Part shown: in pieces, positions 8,730 through 17,525 of the stretch
How positions within the stretch are numbered: the first letter of the stretch is position 1
Layout: each line of letters opens with the position of its first letter
NCBI RefSeq assembly: GCF_026625865.1
Contig: NZ_CP113067.1
Coordinates: forward strand, 3,286,001 to 3,350,000
From: Microbacterium sp. SL75
GTDB taxonomy: Bacteria > Actinomycetota > Actinomycetes > Actinomycetales > Microbacteriaceae
Direction of reading: 5' to 3'
Length of the DNA stretch: 64,000 nt
The notes under the pieces: model-generated
Databases searched by the model: none
Seen by the model: the letters and a program-made list of their open reading frames with translations, nothing else
Told to the model about the DNA's origin: nothing
Translations under genes and position numbers: made by a program

Positions 8730-8981
8730 TTAGACGGTGGGGTCGGTCGACCTGCGCGGCTCGGGAGCGACGGTCGGCGTAGTGCCGACGTCGGTGGCGC
8801 GCGGGGCTTCGGATGCGGCAGCGACCTCGTCGTCGCGCTTCATCTCCTTCATCTCACTCTTGAACACTCGTGCCGACTGACCCATGCTCTTCGCGAGAGC
8901 GGGGAGCTTGGCGGCACCGAACAGAAGAAGGATGACAGCGAGAACGATCAACAGGTGCCATCCGGTCAAACCCTGGAACAT
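8730..8981 (-). CDS. tatA: Twin-arginine translocase subunit TatA
   Basis: 83 residues. One membrane helix (about residues 6-22, GWHLLIVLAVILLLFG), the hinge FGAAKLPALAKSMGQSARVFKSE, and an amphipathic helix followed by an acidic then disordered tail are the full TatA pattern. TatA oligomerises to form the protein-conducting element for folded Tat substrates. tatA and tatC are adjacent; no tatB is seen here, as is common in actinobacterial loci where tatB is elsewhere. GAGG lies before the start at the expected distance. Confidence 0.96.
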   Translation of the reverse strand: MFQGLTGWHLLIVLAVILLLFGAAKLPALAKSMGQSARVFKSEMKEMKRDDEVAAASEAPRATDVGTTPTVAPEPRRSTDPTV

Positions 8982-9069
8982 GGGGACTCCTCGTCTCGTT
9001 CGGGCGGTGCTTCAGTCTAACCCGGGCGCTGGGAGCGTGCTCCGCCGCGCGGGAACCCGGCGGAATCGG

Positions 9070-10044
9070 TCAGGATTCGGGCGTGTACTGCGCGAGTCCG
9101 GCAGCCGCCCAGGCAGCGGCCGCGCGCCGCGCCCCCGCGGGCTCCAGCAACTCGACCTCTCCCCCACGACGCGCCGCGAGCCGCTTGAGGCTCTGCTCAT
9201 CCGCCAGCCGGAGGGAGGCGACGGCCAGAGCATCGTCTGCTCCCTCGATCTCGGCGCGCTCGAGGTAGTCGGACAACAGGGGCGCCACCGCTCGGGGGAA
9301 GCGGAAGCGTGCGACGACCTCGTCATCGGTGGGTGCGAAGAGCTCGGGCACCGGGTCGGCGCCGTGCACGGCCGCGATGTCGGTGACGCACGCGTCGCTG
9401 ACGCGGTCGAGATGGAAGGTGCGTACGGCCTGTCGCAGGTGATCCCAGCCCTGCAGGTACCACTGCCCGTTCGCGATGTGCACCTTGATCGGGTCGACCG
9501 TTCGGGTGATGGGGTCGGCACCGGGGGCGTGATAGGTGAAGGTCACGGCGACGCGCGAGCGCAGGGCCTCGTCGACCACGTCGCGCACGCCGTCGACGGG
9601 ACCCGGGGCGACGATGACGGCGGCCGGAGCGGTCGCGGCGCCCCGCGCGAGCTTCGACAGGAGCTCGGTGACGAGCTCGCTATCCCCGAAGCCCGGCAGA
9701 CTCCGCGCCAGCTGAAGGCCTGCCAGCAGCGCCGCCGCCTCACGTGCGGTCAGGCGCGGAGATCGCTCCAGACCCACGGTGTTCGTGATGGCGATCACAT
9801 CGTCGCGATCCAGCAGATCCCAGTCGATGTCGAACAGGTCGTGGGGAAGCTGCCAGTACCCCCGCTCGCCGGGCAGACCGATCACGGTCAGACGCTCGAC
9901 CATCGCGCGCATCTGGTCGGGGGCGACCTCGAACTCCGCCGCGGCCTCGGCGACCGAGACCTCGCCCTTGCCCAGGAGGTAGGGGACGAGCTGCAGCAGG
10001 AGCGCGGCGCGGTCGAGAGCGGCGACGGGACGGTCGGTGCTCAC
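9070..10044 (-). CDS. pafC: WYL-domain regulator PafC
   Basis: 324 residues from GTG 10044, which overlaps the pafB stop (GTGA). An N-terminal winged-helix part (LLQLVPYLLGKGEVSVAEAA) is followed by a WYL domain (about residues 155-230, with VHIANGQWYLQGWDHLRQAV and HLDRVSDA) and a WCX extension. PafC forms a heterodimer with PafB that activates most DNA-damage genes in mycobacteria independently of LexA/RecA. It precedes tatA in the conserved actinobacterial order, although proteasome accessory genes are not in view. Confidence 0.93.
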   Translation of the reverse strand: MSTDRPVAALDRAALLLQLVPYLLGKGEVSVAEAAAEFEVAPDQMRAMVERLTVIGLPGERGYWQLPHDLFDIDWDLLDRDDVIAITNTVGLERSPRLTAREAAALLAGLQLARSLPGFGDSELVTELLSKLARGAATAPAAVIVAPGPVDGVRDVVDEALRSRVAVTFTYHAPGADPITRTVDPIKVHIANGQWYLQGWDHLRQAVRTFHLDRVSDACVTDIAAVHGADPVPELFAPTDDEVVARFRFPRAVAPLLSDYLERAEIEGADDALAVASLRLADEQSLKRLAARRGGEVELLEPAGARRAAAAWAAAGLAQYTPES

Positions 10045-11033
10045 GCGGCACCCCCGTGGAGAGCGAGCGTCGCCTCGAGCCGGCGGATGACCTCGGAGCG
10101 CAGGTCCGCGGGCTCGACGACGCGCACCTCGGGGCCGTACGAGGCGAGCTCGTCGGCGAAGACGTGCAGGTCCACGTACGGGACGTAGATGCCCTGGGGC
10201 GCCGCTTGGGCGCGGCGGTCGAGCCGCAGCGCCGCCTCGGTGCCGGGGTGCACTTCCAGCAGAGCGCGTTGACGGGCGGCGACGGCGCGCAGGCCGTCGA
10301 GCGCGCGCTCCCCCGCGCCCTCGCGCTGTTCGGCGGGGAAGCTCTTGCGCGTGGCCGCCACCTCGCCGACGATCCGCGAGAGAAGGAAGGTGCGATCCGC
10401 GTCGACGTTGAGGTCGTAGCCGTAGACATGCCACCGTGCCTCGTACTCGACGAGCGCGAGGGGCTGCACGCGTCGCTCTCGCGGCCGTGCTTCTCCGGGT
10501 CGAAGGTAGGCGAAGGTCACGACACGGCATTGCTCGATCGCCCGCTGGAGGGCGGCGAACGAGGCGTCGCGCACGCGGATGCGCGGGGCATAGCCGATGA
10601 TCGGCTCGTCGACGGGGATGCCGAGGGCCCGGATCTTGCGCAGTCCGCTGCGCGCGTCGGCGGACAGCGACTCGCTCCCCCAGACGCCCCCCGCGATGTT
10701 CAGCAATGCGACCTCGGCGGGGCTGAACGTGATGTCCTCGGGAAGCGCGTACTCGGCGGTCGGCACGCGGTAGCGCGCTTCGCGAAGGTCGTCGGGGTCC
10801 GCGCGATTGCCGATCGTCTCGATCGGCACGCCCAGGCCGCGCAGGCTCTCTTTGTCGCGCTCGAACATCTTCTCGAGTGCGTCTTTCGACGCGCCCGCTT
10901 CGAGCTGTTCGCGGTAGCCGGCCACCGACGACAAGATGGTGTCCTTCGTCAGCCCCTGCTCGGTCGCCATGAGGGCGACGACGAGGTTCACCAGACGCTC
11001 CTCGGGAGCGCTGCGGGACACGGTGGCGGGCAC
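10041..11033 (-). CDS. pafB: WYL-domain regulator PafB
   Basis: 330 residues. The N-terminal helix-turn-helix (ERLVNLVVALMATEQGLTKDTI) is followed by a WYL domain (YEARWHVYGYDLNVDADRTFLLSRI, about residues 195-225) and a C-terminal WCX region. It pairs with PafC, whose GTG overlaps this stop. Together they act as a single-stranded-DNA-responsive transcription activator of DNA repair genes in mycobacteria; the same role is inferred here. The start ATG 11033 fits homologues that begin shortly before the ERLVNL segment. Confidence 0.93.
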   Translation of the reverse strand: MPATVSRSAPEERLVNLVVALMATEQGLTKDTILSSVAGYREQLEAGASKDALEKMFERDKESLRGLGVPIETIGNRADPDDLREARYRVPTAEYALPEDITFSPAEVALLNIAGGVWGSESLSADARSGLRKIRALGIPVDEPIIGYAPRIRVRDASFAALQRAIEQCRVVTFAYLRPGEARPRERRVQPLALVEYEARWHVYGYDLNVDADRTFLLSRIVGEVAATRKSFPAEQREGAGERALDGLRAVAARQRALLEVHPGTEAALRLDRRAQAAPQGIYVPYVDLHVFADELASYGPEVRVVEPADLRSEVIRRLEATLALHGGAA

Positions 11034-11121
11034 CCGCCCATCCTAGGCGTCGAGCGCGGAGCGGGTGCAGAGCAGTGCGTTCCGCGACCGCCCGAGACAA
11101 CCCCGCGTCAGCGGATGCCGA

Positions 11122-12093
11122 TCAGCTGACGGTCCCGAGTACGTCGATGACGTAGACGAGAGCCGCATTGGCGGGCGCCTTGAGGATCTGCTGATCCTGC
11201 GCGGTCTGATCGGCCGGGACGACGACGAGCACCTGCGAACCGACGGTCTGTCCCTCGAGTGCCGAGGCGAGGGCCGGCGGCAACTGCGACACGGTCGCCT
11301 GCCCGGGCGCGCCGTTCTTCCACGTCGAGGCGAAGGTGGTGGTCGCGCCCCACGCGACGCCCTGGACGTGGATGACGACCGACGAGTCGGCGGCCAGCAC
11401 GTCGCCGTCGCCCTTCTTGATGGTCTGCGAACGCACCTGCGTGGGCGCGTCACCGGCGGGCATGACCACACCGGGAGTGCCGTCGGGAGCCCGCACGACC
11501 GAGGGCATGCCCGAGTCGGCGTTGTACTGGTCGGCGCCGTCGGCCGCGGGGAGGAAGACCTTGCGCACATCGAAGACGAAGACCGCGCCGTCGCCCTCGT
11601 TGACGCCGAGAGCCTGAGCACCCTGGGTACCCAGCTCGGAGCCGGGGATGGCCACGGCGACGCGCGACCCCTCGGCCACGCAGTGCAGCAACGGCGCGAT
11701 CGCGGGGATCGCCTGCGTCAGGCGCGGCAGGGGCGTCGCCGACTTCACGTCGGCGGCGTAGGTCGTCGCGACCAGCTGCGAGCCGGTGGCGGCGTCGAAC
11801 ACCGTCACGTCGACGAGCGAGAGCTGGTCGTCGCTCGTGATGCGCTGCCCGTCGCCCTGGATGAGTGTCTGCGTACCGGCGGTCTCGGGGATGAAGGGCG
11901 AGCGCACCGACACGGTGGGCGCGGTGCCGAAGTCGCCGCTGGCCTCGACCACCGAGGCGATCGCACTGTCGGTGGTCGAGGCGATCGCACTGTCGGTGGG
12001 CGTCGGGCACGACGAAGAGGCGGATGCCGAGCACCCGACGAGGCCGAATCCGGCCAGGGCGGTCACGGCCACGAGAGCGGGGAGTCTACGCAC
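11122..12093 (-). CDS. FKBP-type peptidyl-prolyl isomerase lipoprotein
   Basis: 323 residues with a lipoprotein signal peptide: charged start MRRLPALV, hydrophobic core, lipobox LVGC with C21. Two FKBP-like regions follow, the second (about residues 225-323) being better conserved, with VVIHVQGVAWGATTTFASTWKNG and the closing ALVYVIDVLG. Peptidyl-prolyl isomerases of this type assist folding of exported proteins outside the membrane. The Ser/Thr-rich segment just after the lipobox contains an 8-residue tandem duplication (TDSAIAST, TDSAIASV). The first FKBP half is weakly conserved and may be inactive. It lies between pafB and trmI on the same strand, with 88 bases to pafB. Confidence 0.85.
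   Translation of the reverse strand: MRRLPALVAVTALAGFGLVGCSASASSSCPTPTDSAIASTTDSAIASVVEASGDFGTAPTVSVRSPFIPETAGTQTLIQGDGQRITSDDQLSLVDVTVFDAATGSQLVATTYAADVKSATPLPRLTQAIPAIAPLLHCVAEGSRVAVAIPGSELGTQGAQALGVNEGDGAVFVFDVRKVFLPAADGADQYNADSGMPSVVRAPDGTPGVVMPAGDAPTQVRSQTIKKGDGDVLAADSSVVIHVQGVAWGATTTFASTWKNGAPGQATVSQLPPALASALEGQTVGSQVLVVVPADQTAQDQQILKAPANAALVYVIDVLGTVS
11953..11999 (-). repeat. 24-bp in-frame tandem duplication
   Basis: Two copies of a 23-base sequence at 11953-11975 and 11977-11999 are identical at the DNA level, which gives the eight-residue repeat just after the lipobox of the FKBP lipoprotein. The exact identity points to a recent slippage event. Confidence 0.9.
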
Positions 12094-12102
12094 CGGAACA
12101 GT

Positions 12103-13122
12103 TTAGGCGGTCGAACCGGGCTCCTCCGACGAGGCGCCCGCGACGGACTGCCGGACCCCCTCGGCGGACTTCTGCGCCTCGCGCACACGCTTGCGGAGAT
12201 TCTTGTCGGTGATCTGACGATCCCCCACGGCCCCGGGGGTCCACAGCTCCACGTCTTCGTCGCCGTAGCTCGACTTCGACGCTCGGCGCTTGACCTCGGG
12301 AGGAATCGCGCCGGGCGCCAGGCGGCGCGCGGTGATGAGGAAGCCCGTGTGCGCCACCATACGGTGGTCGGGGCGGACCGCGAGGCCCTCGACGTGCCAC
12401 CCGCGGACCATGGTCTCGCTGGCATCCGGCTCGGTGAACAGCCCGGTCGCGCGGATGTACTCGGCCACGCGGCTGAGCTGGGTGGCGGTGGCGATGTAGC
12501 AGAGCACGACACCGCCCGGGGTCAGGGCGTCGGCCGCGGCGTCGATGCACTCCCACGGCGCGAGCATGTCGAGCACGATGCGGTCGACGGAGGCGGGGGC
12601 CACGGCATCCGGGAGGCTCTCGACCAGATCGCCGACGACGACCTCCCAGGTCGCGGGCAGCTCGCCGTGGAACGTCTCGACGTTGGCGCGGGCGACCTCG
12701 GCGAACTCCTCACGGCGCTCGAACGAGAGCAGCCGACCCGCCGGGCCGATCGCGCGCAGCAGCCACAGCGACAACGCACCCGACCCGACGCCGGCTTCGA
12801 CGACGGTGGCGCCGGGGAAGATGTCGGCCTGCGCGAGGATCTGTGCGGCGTCCTTCGGGTAGACGATCGCGGCGCCGCGCGGCATGGACATGACGAAGTC
12901 GCGCAGCAGGGGGCGGACGGCCAGGTACTCGTGGCCGGAGCTGTTGGTCACCACGCTGCCGTCGGGCTGGCCGACGAGGAGCTCGTGCTTGAGCACGCCG
13001 TTGTGGGTGTGCAGCTCGCCTGCCTCGCGCAGGGTGATCGTGTGCATCCGCCCCTTGGGGCCGGTCAGCTGCACCCGGTCGCCGACCCGGAAGGGGCCGC
13101 TCAGGTGGGGGGTCTCGCTCAT
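12103..13122 (-). CDS. trmI: tRNA (adenine-58-N1)-methyltransferase TrmI
   Basis: 339 residues from ATG 13122, which overlaps the HAD gene stop (ATGA). The N-terminal domain (FRVGDRVQLTGPKGRMHTI, LRDFVMSMPRGAAIVYPKDA) and the Rossmann methyltransferase domain with VVEAGVGSGALSLWLL and LLSFERREEFAEVARANVE are those of the TrmI family. TrmI methylates A58 in the T-loop of tRNAs as a homotetramer, using S-adenosylmethionine. The C-terminal 60 residues are charged and Ser-rich and probably disordered. In actinobacteria this gene is often near proteasome/Paf genes, which fits the location. Confidence 0.92.
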   Translation of the reverse strand: MSETPHLSGPFRVGDRVQLTGPKGRMHTITLREAGELHTHNGVLKHELLVGQPDGSVVTNSSGHEYLAVRPLLRDFVMSMPRGAAIVYPKDAAQILAQADIFPGATVVEAGVGSGALSLWLLRAIGPAGRLLSFERREEFAEVARANVETFHGELPATWEVVVGDLVESLPDAVAPASVDRIVLDMLAPWECIDAAADALTPGGVVLCYIATATQLSRVAEYIRATGLFTEPDASETMVRGWHVEGLAVRPDHRMVAHTGFLITARRLAPGAIPPEVKRRASKSSYGDEDVELWTPGAVGDRQITDKNLRKRVREAQKSAEGVRQSVAGASSEEPGSTA

Positions 13123-13817
13123 CGGGTGGCTCGTGTCTCTTCGGCGTGGGTCGGGGTGTGTGCGGCGTGGAGCGCCCGCAGGTCGGAGGTCGTGCGCCCC
13201 TCGAGGCTCGGCCACAGCGCGTGGGCGCCGACCCCCTCGAGCGGCACCATCAGCGGCACGCCGAGGGCGACGGCTCCGCTGGCGATCGCGGAGCGCAGTC
13301 CGTTCGGGGAGTCCTCTATCGCGACGGTGTCGCCGATGTGGACGCCGAGGGCCGCGGCGGCCTGGAGATAGGGGTCGGGGTAGGGCTTGGGACGCTCGAC
13401 GTCGTCGCCGGCCACCACGAGGTCGAAGGCCGGGAAGTCGATGAGGTCGACCACCGAGAGCGCCATGCGACGCATCGACATCGTCACCAGCGCCGTCTTG
13501 ACGCCCTCGGAACGCAGGTCGGCGAGCAGCTCGCGAGCGCCCGGGCGGAACGGCACGCCGGTCACGGCGAGCTGTCGCTGCACCTCGTCGGTGAGGTACG
13601 AGATGATCTCGTCGACACCCCACGGCACGCCCGCGTTCTGGAGCAACCGCGCGGAGTCCTCGAGAGCGAGACCGACCATGCCGAGAGCCTGCTCGTGCGA
13701 CCACGTGCCACCGAACCGCTCCACGAGCGGGGTCTCCGCGGCCATCCAGTACGGCTCGGTGTCGACGAGCGTGCCGTCCATGTCCCAGAGGACGGCGGCG
13801 GGAGCGGGGGAAGTCAT
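13119..13817 (-). CDS. HAD superfamily phosphatase
   Basis: 232 residues. HAD motif I is WDMDGTLVDTE (nucleophile D12, acid D14); motif II is VTMS near residue 110; the lysine is in RPKPYPDPYL; motif IV is AIEDSPNGLRSA. The cap domain between residues 18 and 90 is helical, placing it in the beta-phosphoglucomutase-like group. Members dephosphorylate small phosphometabolites; the substrate cannot be inferred. Its stop overlaps the trmI start, so both are likely translated together. Confidence 0.9.
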   Translation of the reverse strand: MTSPAPAAVLWDMDGTLVDTEPYWMAAETPLVERFGGTWSHEQALGMVGLALEDSARLLQNAGVPWGVDEIISYLTDEVQRQLAVTGVPFRPGARELLADLRSEGVKTALVTMSMRRMALSVVDLIDFPAFDLVVAGDDVERPKPYPDPYLQAAAALGVHIGDTVAIEDSPNGLRSAIASGAVALGVPLMVPLEGVGAHALWPSLEGRTTSDLRALHAAHTPTHAEETRATR

Positions 13818-13842
13818 CGTTCCATCCTATTGAGGGCGCGAC

Positions 13843-13881
13843 TCCCGCCCGTCCGGCCCGCTGGGCCCGGCGCGGGCGGGA
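13843..13881. other. GC-rich hairpin upstream of PAC2 gene
   Basis: A 9-bp perfect stem (13843-13851 with 13873-13881) around a GC-rich 21-base loop lies between the divergent HAD and PAC2 genes. There is no T-run, so it is not a standard terminator. A TATCCT at about 13908, before the PAC2 start, could be its -10 box. Confidence 0.35.
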
Positions 13882-13945
13882 CCGGCTCGGTCCGTGCGGG
13901 TGCGCCTATCCTGGAAGCCAGCCCCGACGGGGCAGAGGAGGTTGC

Positions 13946-14812
13946 GTGGACGCACTGGGTCGCCGGATCATCGTCGCCGCGTTCGACGGGTGGAACGATG
14001 CCGGAGAAGCCGCGTCGGCGGCAGCGGCGATGCTGCGAGCCGACGTCGAGTACGCGGTCGTCCACACGGTCGACCCCGAACTGTACTTCGACTACCAGTA
14101 CACGCGCCCGCAGGTCGGATTGGACGCCGAGGGGCGTCGCACCCTGAGCTGGCCCGAGGCCACGCTGCTGCGTCCCGTCGAACGCTCCGACGACGCCGAG
14201 ATCTGGCTCCTCGTGGGCGTCGAGCCCGCCCGCGCCTGGCAGGCGTTCGCCGCCGAGTTCATCGACGTCGCCCTGCGCGAGGACGTCTCGGGCTTCGTCG
14301 CGCTCGGCTCGATGATGTCCGATGTACCCCACACGCGCCCCATCTCGGTGTTCGCCGGCAGCGACAACGAGGCCGTGCGCCAGTCCCTGTCGCTCGAACG
14401 GAGCCTGTACGAGGGGCCGGTCGGCATCCTGAGCGCCATCGGTCACGTCTCGGAGACCGTGGGCATCCCGACCGCGAGCCTGTGGGCGAGCGTGCCGCAC
14501 TACGTCGCCGGGCACACGCCCTCGCCCAAGGCCACCCTGGCCCTGCTCGAGAAGCTCGAGTCGATCACGGGCATCGCCGTTCCGCGGGGAGACCTCGAGA
14601 ACGAGTCGCGCCTGTGGGAGGCGTCGATCGATGCGGCAGCGGCCGACGACGAGGAGATGAGCGAGTACATCCGCCAGCTCGAGCAGACGCGTGACACGTG
14701 GGACTCCCCCGAGGCGTCCGGAGACGCCATCGCCCAGGAGTTCGAGCGCTACCTGCGCCGCGGCGGCGAAGGCCCCACCAAGCCCGGCCGCGACGACCCG
14801 CCCCGCCGCTGA
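13946..14812 (+). CDS. PAC2 family protein (proteasome assembly chaperone-like)
   Basis: 288 residues from GTG 13946, with GAGGAGG 6 bases upstream. The protein has the PAC2 pattern: IIVAAFDGWNDAGEAAS at the N-terminus, VVHTVDPELYFDYQYTRPQV, SMMSDVPHTRP, GPVGILSAI and the C-terminal helices with VPHYVAGHTPSPKATLALLE. The family is named for eukaryotic proteasome assembly chaperone 2; the bacterial function is not settled. It is divergent from the HAD/trmI/paf genes and is followed by a strong terminator. Confidence 0.9.
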   Translation: MDALGRRIIVAAFDGWNDAGEAASAAAAMLRADVEYAVVHTVDPELYFDYQYTRPQVGLDAEGRRTLSWPEATLLRPVERSDDAEIWLLVGVEPARAWQAFAAEFIDVALREDVSGFVALGSMMSDVPHTRPISVFAGSDNEAVRQSLSLERSLYEGPVGILSAIGHVSETVGIPTASLWASVPHYVAGHTPSPKATLALLEKLESITGIAVPRGDLENESRLWEASIDAAAADDEEMSEYIRQLEQTRDTWDSPEASGDAIAQEFERYLRRGGEGPTKPGRDDPPRR

Positions 14813-14864
14813 GTACGAGTCGGTCGCCGATCGCGCGACGCACTCTCGCCCTCATCCGACATGA

Positions 14865-14899
14865 CGAAGGCGCCGTCCCCGAGCGGGACGGCGCCTTCG
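14865..14899. terminator. Bidirectional hairpin terminator
   Basis: A perfect 15-bp stem (14865-14879 with 14885-14899) and a 5-base loop, between the convergent PAC2 and uppP genes. The stem ends in CTTCG, with no long T-run, as usual for GC-rich actinobacteria. Confidence 0.85.
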
Positions 14900-14912
14900 C
14901 GGCATCCGGGAC

Positions 14913-15758
14913 TCAGCCGGTGATGGCGGAGTACGCCGGCAGCACACCGAGCGTCAGCAGCACCATGATCAGCACGCCGAGAGCGACGCGATAGATCACG
15001 AACGGCAGGAAGCTGCCGCGCTTGAGGTACTGCATGAGGAAGGCGATCACGAGGTAGCCGACGACGAACGCGATGACGGTCGCCAGCGCGGTCTCACCCA
15101 GGGTGTACGGGCCGGTGCCCTCGTCGAAGCTCTTGTACAACTCGAAGAACCCGCTGGCGAAGACCGCCGGCACCGCGAGGAGGAACGAGTACTCCGCGGC
15201 GGCGGTGCGCTTGTAGCCGAGGGCACGACCGAGGGTCGTGGTCGCTCCCGAACGCGAGACCCCGGGAACGAGGGCGAGGGCCTGGGCGACGCCGAAGGCG
15301 ACACCGTGCGGGTAGGTCAGGTCGTCGAGCTCGCGACGACGCTTTCCGTAGTGGTCGGCGAGACCGAGCAGGATGCCGAAGACGATGAGCACCACCGCGG
15401 TGATCCACAGACTCCGGAAGTTGTCGCGGATGAGGCTCTGCAGCAGCACGCCGAGCAACGCGATCGGCAGTGTGCCGATGATGACCAGCCAGCCCATGCG
15501 GGCGTCGGGGTCGGTGCGGGGCACCTTGCCGGTGAGCGAGCCGAACCATCGTGAGATGACCCGGACGATCTTCTTGCGGAAGTAGATCAGCACCGCGAGC
15601 TCGGTGCCGATCTGGGTGATGGCGGTGAACGTCGCGCCGGGGTCGGTCTTCGACGGGAGGAACTCCCCCACGATGCGCAGGTGGGCGCTCGAGGAGATGG
15701 GGAGGAACTCGGTGAGGCCCTGGACGAGCCCGAGGACGATGACCTCGAAGATATGCAT
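14913..15758 (-). CDS. uppP: Undecaprenyl-diphosphatase UppP (BacA)
   Basis: 281 residues, about eight membrane segments. The catalytic signatures are both present: [15 protein letters not shown] at about 13-27 (with E17) and [17 protein letters not shown] near residue 165. UppP dephosphorylates undecaprenyl pyrophosphate to recycle the lipid carrier for cell-wall synthesis and gives bacitracin tolerance. ATG 15758 ([14 protein letters not shown]) is the standard start. It lies 8 bases after the M20 peptidase stop on the same strand, so the two are likely co-transcribed. Confidence 0.96.
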   Translation of the reverse strand: MHIFEVIVLGLVQGLTEFLPISSSAHLRIVGEFLPSKTDPGATFTAITQIGTELAVLIYFRKKIVRVISRWFGSLTGKVPRTDPDARMGWLVIIGTLPIALLGVLLQSLIRDNFRSLWITAVVLIVFGILLGLADHYGKRRRELDDLTYPHGVAFGVAQALALVPGVSRSGATTTLGRALGYKRTAAAEYSFLLAVPAVFASGFFELYKSFDEGTGPYTLGETALATVIAFVVGYLVIAFLMQYLKRGSFLPFVIYRVALGVLIMVLLTLGVLPAYSAITG

Positions 15759-15766
15759 GCGGTCCT

Positions 15767-17095
15767 TCAGTACGTGCGGATGAGGTCGGCGAGGACTCGC
15801 TGACCGAACTGGAGCGCGTCGACGGGGACGCGCTCGTCGACCCCGTGGAACATCCCGGTGAAGTCGAGGTCGGCGGGGAGGCGCAGCGGCGCGAATCCGT
15901 AACCGGCGATGCCGAGGCCGGCGAGGGCCTTGTTGTCGGTGCCGCCGCCCATGAGGTACGGCACGACCGGCACGCCGGGATCGTGCCGACCGAGCTGCGC
16001 GATCATCGCGTCGACGAGGTCCCCCGAGAAGGGCACCTCGAGACCGATGTCCTGATGGACGATCTCGATCTCGATGTCGGGTCCGACGATCCGGCGGATG
16101 TCCACCAGAGCGGCCTCTTCGGTACCGGGGAGAACGCGAACGTCGATGAGCGCCTCGGCACGGTCGGGGATGACGTTGTGCTTGTAGCCGGCGGTGAGGC
16201 CGGTCGGGTTCGTCGTCGTGCGCAGGGTGGAGCGGATGAAGCTGGATGCCGCGCCGGTGCGCAGGGCGAGAGCGTCGGGATCGCCCGCATCGTCGCCGGT
16301 GATCTCGGCCAGCCCCTGGAGCAACTGCGAGGTCGTGTCGGTGAGGCGGATCGGCCACTCGGTGCGACCGAGGGCGGCGACGGCCTCGGCGAGCTTCGTC
16401 ACGGCGTTGTCGGCGTGCAGGCCGCTGCCGTGGCCCGCGCGGCCGCGGGCGACGAGCTTGATCCAGACGAGGGCCTTCTCGCCGACCTGGAGCAGGTACG
16501 CGCGGCGGTCGCCCACCGCGATCGAGTATCCGCCCACCTCGCTGATGGCCTCGGTCGCGCCGGCGAACCACTCGGGACGGTTCTTCACCACGAGTGCCGA
16601 GCCTTCGACGCCACCGTTCTCCTCGTCGGCGAAGAAGGTCACGATGATGTCGCGTTCGGGCTGCTCCCCCGCGCGCAGCACGTCGGCGACGGCGGTGAGG
16701 ATCATGGCATCCATGTCCTTCATGTCGACGGCACCGCGCCCCCAGAGCACGCCGTCGCGGATCTCGCCCGCGAAGGGGTCGACGCTCCAGTCGGCGGCGA
16801 CCGCCGGCACCACGTCGAGGTGGCCGTGCAGGATCAGGGCGGGCTTGTGGGGGTTGCGTCCGGGAATGCGGGCGCAGACGTTCGTGCGACGCGCGATGGG
16901 CTCGTAGTACTCGACCGGGAGGCCGAGGGCCTCGAGGTATGCGCCGACGTACTCGGCCGCTTCGCGCTCGCCCTCGGCACGGCCTCCGCCGTAGTTCGAG
17001 GTATCGAACCGGATCAGGTCGCGCGCGACGCGGGCGACCTCGGGGACGTCGGTTTCGAGCTCGGGCATGCGCACTACGGTACCGGGGGCGAGCAT
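15767..17095 (-). CDS. M20/M25/M40 family metallopeptidase
   Basis: 442 residues from ATG 17095; an in-frame ATG at 17068 (MPELETDV) gives 433 residues and better matches the usual distance to the DLIRFDTSN segment, but the upstream one has a G-rich SD. Dinuclear zinc ligands and catalytic residues are visible in order: [31 protein letters not shown] (catalytic Glu pair) and, near the end, a C-terminal FHGVDERVP histidine. The lid (dimerisation) domain lies between about residues 195 and 320. Such enzymes act as dipeptidases, carboxypeptidases or deacylases; the substrate is unknown. It precedes uppP. Confidence 0.9.
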   Translation of the reverse strand: MLAPGTVVRMPELETDVPEVARVARDLIRFDTSNYGGGRAEGEREAAEYVGAYLEALGLPVEYYEPIARRTNVCARIPGRNPHKPALILHGHLDVVPAVAADWSVDPFAGEIRDGVLWGRGAVDMKDMDAMILTAVADVLRAGEQPERDIIVTFFADEENGGVEGSALVVKNRPEWFAGATEAISEVGGYSIAVGDRRAYLLQVGEKALVWIKLVARGRAGHGSGLHADNAVTKLAEAVAALGRTEWPIRLTDTTSQLLQGLAEITGDDAGDPDALALRTGAASSFIRSTLRTTTNPTGLTAGYKHNVIPDRAEALIDVRVLPGTEEAALVDIRRIVGPDIEIEIVHQDIGLEVPFSGDLVDAMIAQLGRHDPGVPVVPYLMGGGTDNKALAGLGIAGYGFAPLRLPADLDFTGMFHGVDERVPVDALQFGQRVLADLIRTY

Positions 17096-17210
17096 GCTCC
17101 CCCGCCCCCGCGTCGCCGTGAGACGCGCCCGGGGGGCGGCATCGATTCGAGGCGGCGTCGGGAGCGTGGTAATGTCGTTCTTCGTTGCGAAAGCAGCAAA
17201 TCACCCAGAT

Positions 17211-17296
17211 GCGCGGGTGGCGGAATAGGTAGACGCGCTAGCTTGAGGTGCTAGTGCCCTTTAACGGGCGTGGGGGTTCAAGTCCCCCCTCGCGCA
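17211..17296 (+). tRNA. tRNA-Leu (anticodon GAG)
   Basis: An 86-base class II tRNA. Acceptor stem 17211-17217 pairs with 17289-17295 (one G-T pair), the discriminator is A17296 and CCA is not encoded. The D-arm, the anticodon arm CTAGC-TTGAGGT-GCTAG with anticodon GAG, a long variable arm (TGCCC...GGGCG) and the T-arm with GTTCAAGT are all well formed. The GAG anticodon reads CUC and CUU leucine codons. Confidence 0.97.
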
Positions 17297-17300
17297 CAGA

Positions 17301-17338
17301 ACGAAGAAGGCCCCGGATTCATCCGGGGCCTTCTTCGT
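17301..17338 (+). terminator. Terminator after tRNA-Leu
   Basis: An 18-bp perfect inverted repeat (17301-17318 with 17321-17338) starting 4 bases after the tRNA, with TTCTTCGTCGTC on its 3' side. Confidence 0.88.
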
Positions 17339-17525
17339 CGTCTATCGGAGGCTCTGTCACGGGTGGCCTGAGAGCGTGCGCGCTCGGCGCCGCGGGAGGG
17401 CGCGCGCCGGCGGTTCCCGGCGCAGCCGCACGTTCTGTCCGCGTCGCCCTCGCCGAGAGTCTTTCCCGCGCCCGCCGTGACTCCGCAGAAACACCCGCGT
17501 GACATCGGCCGCTTAGCGTCGAGGC

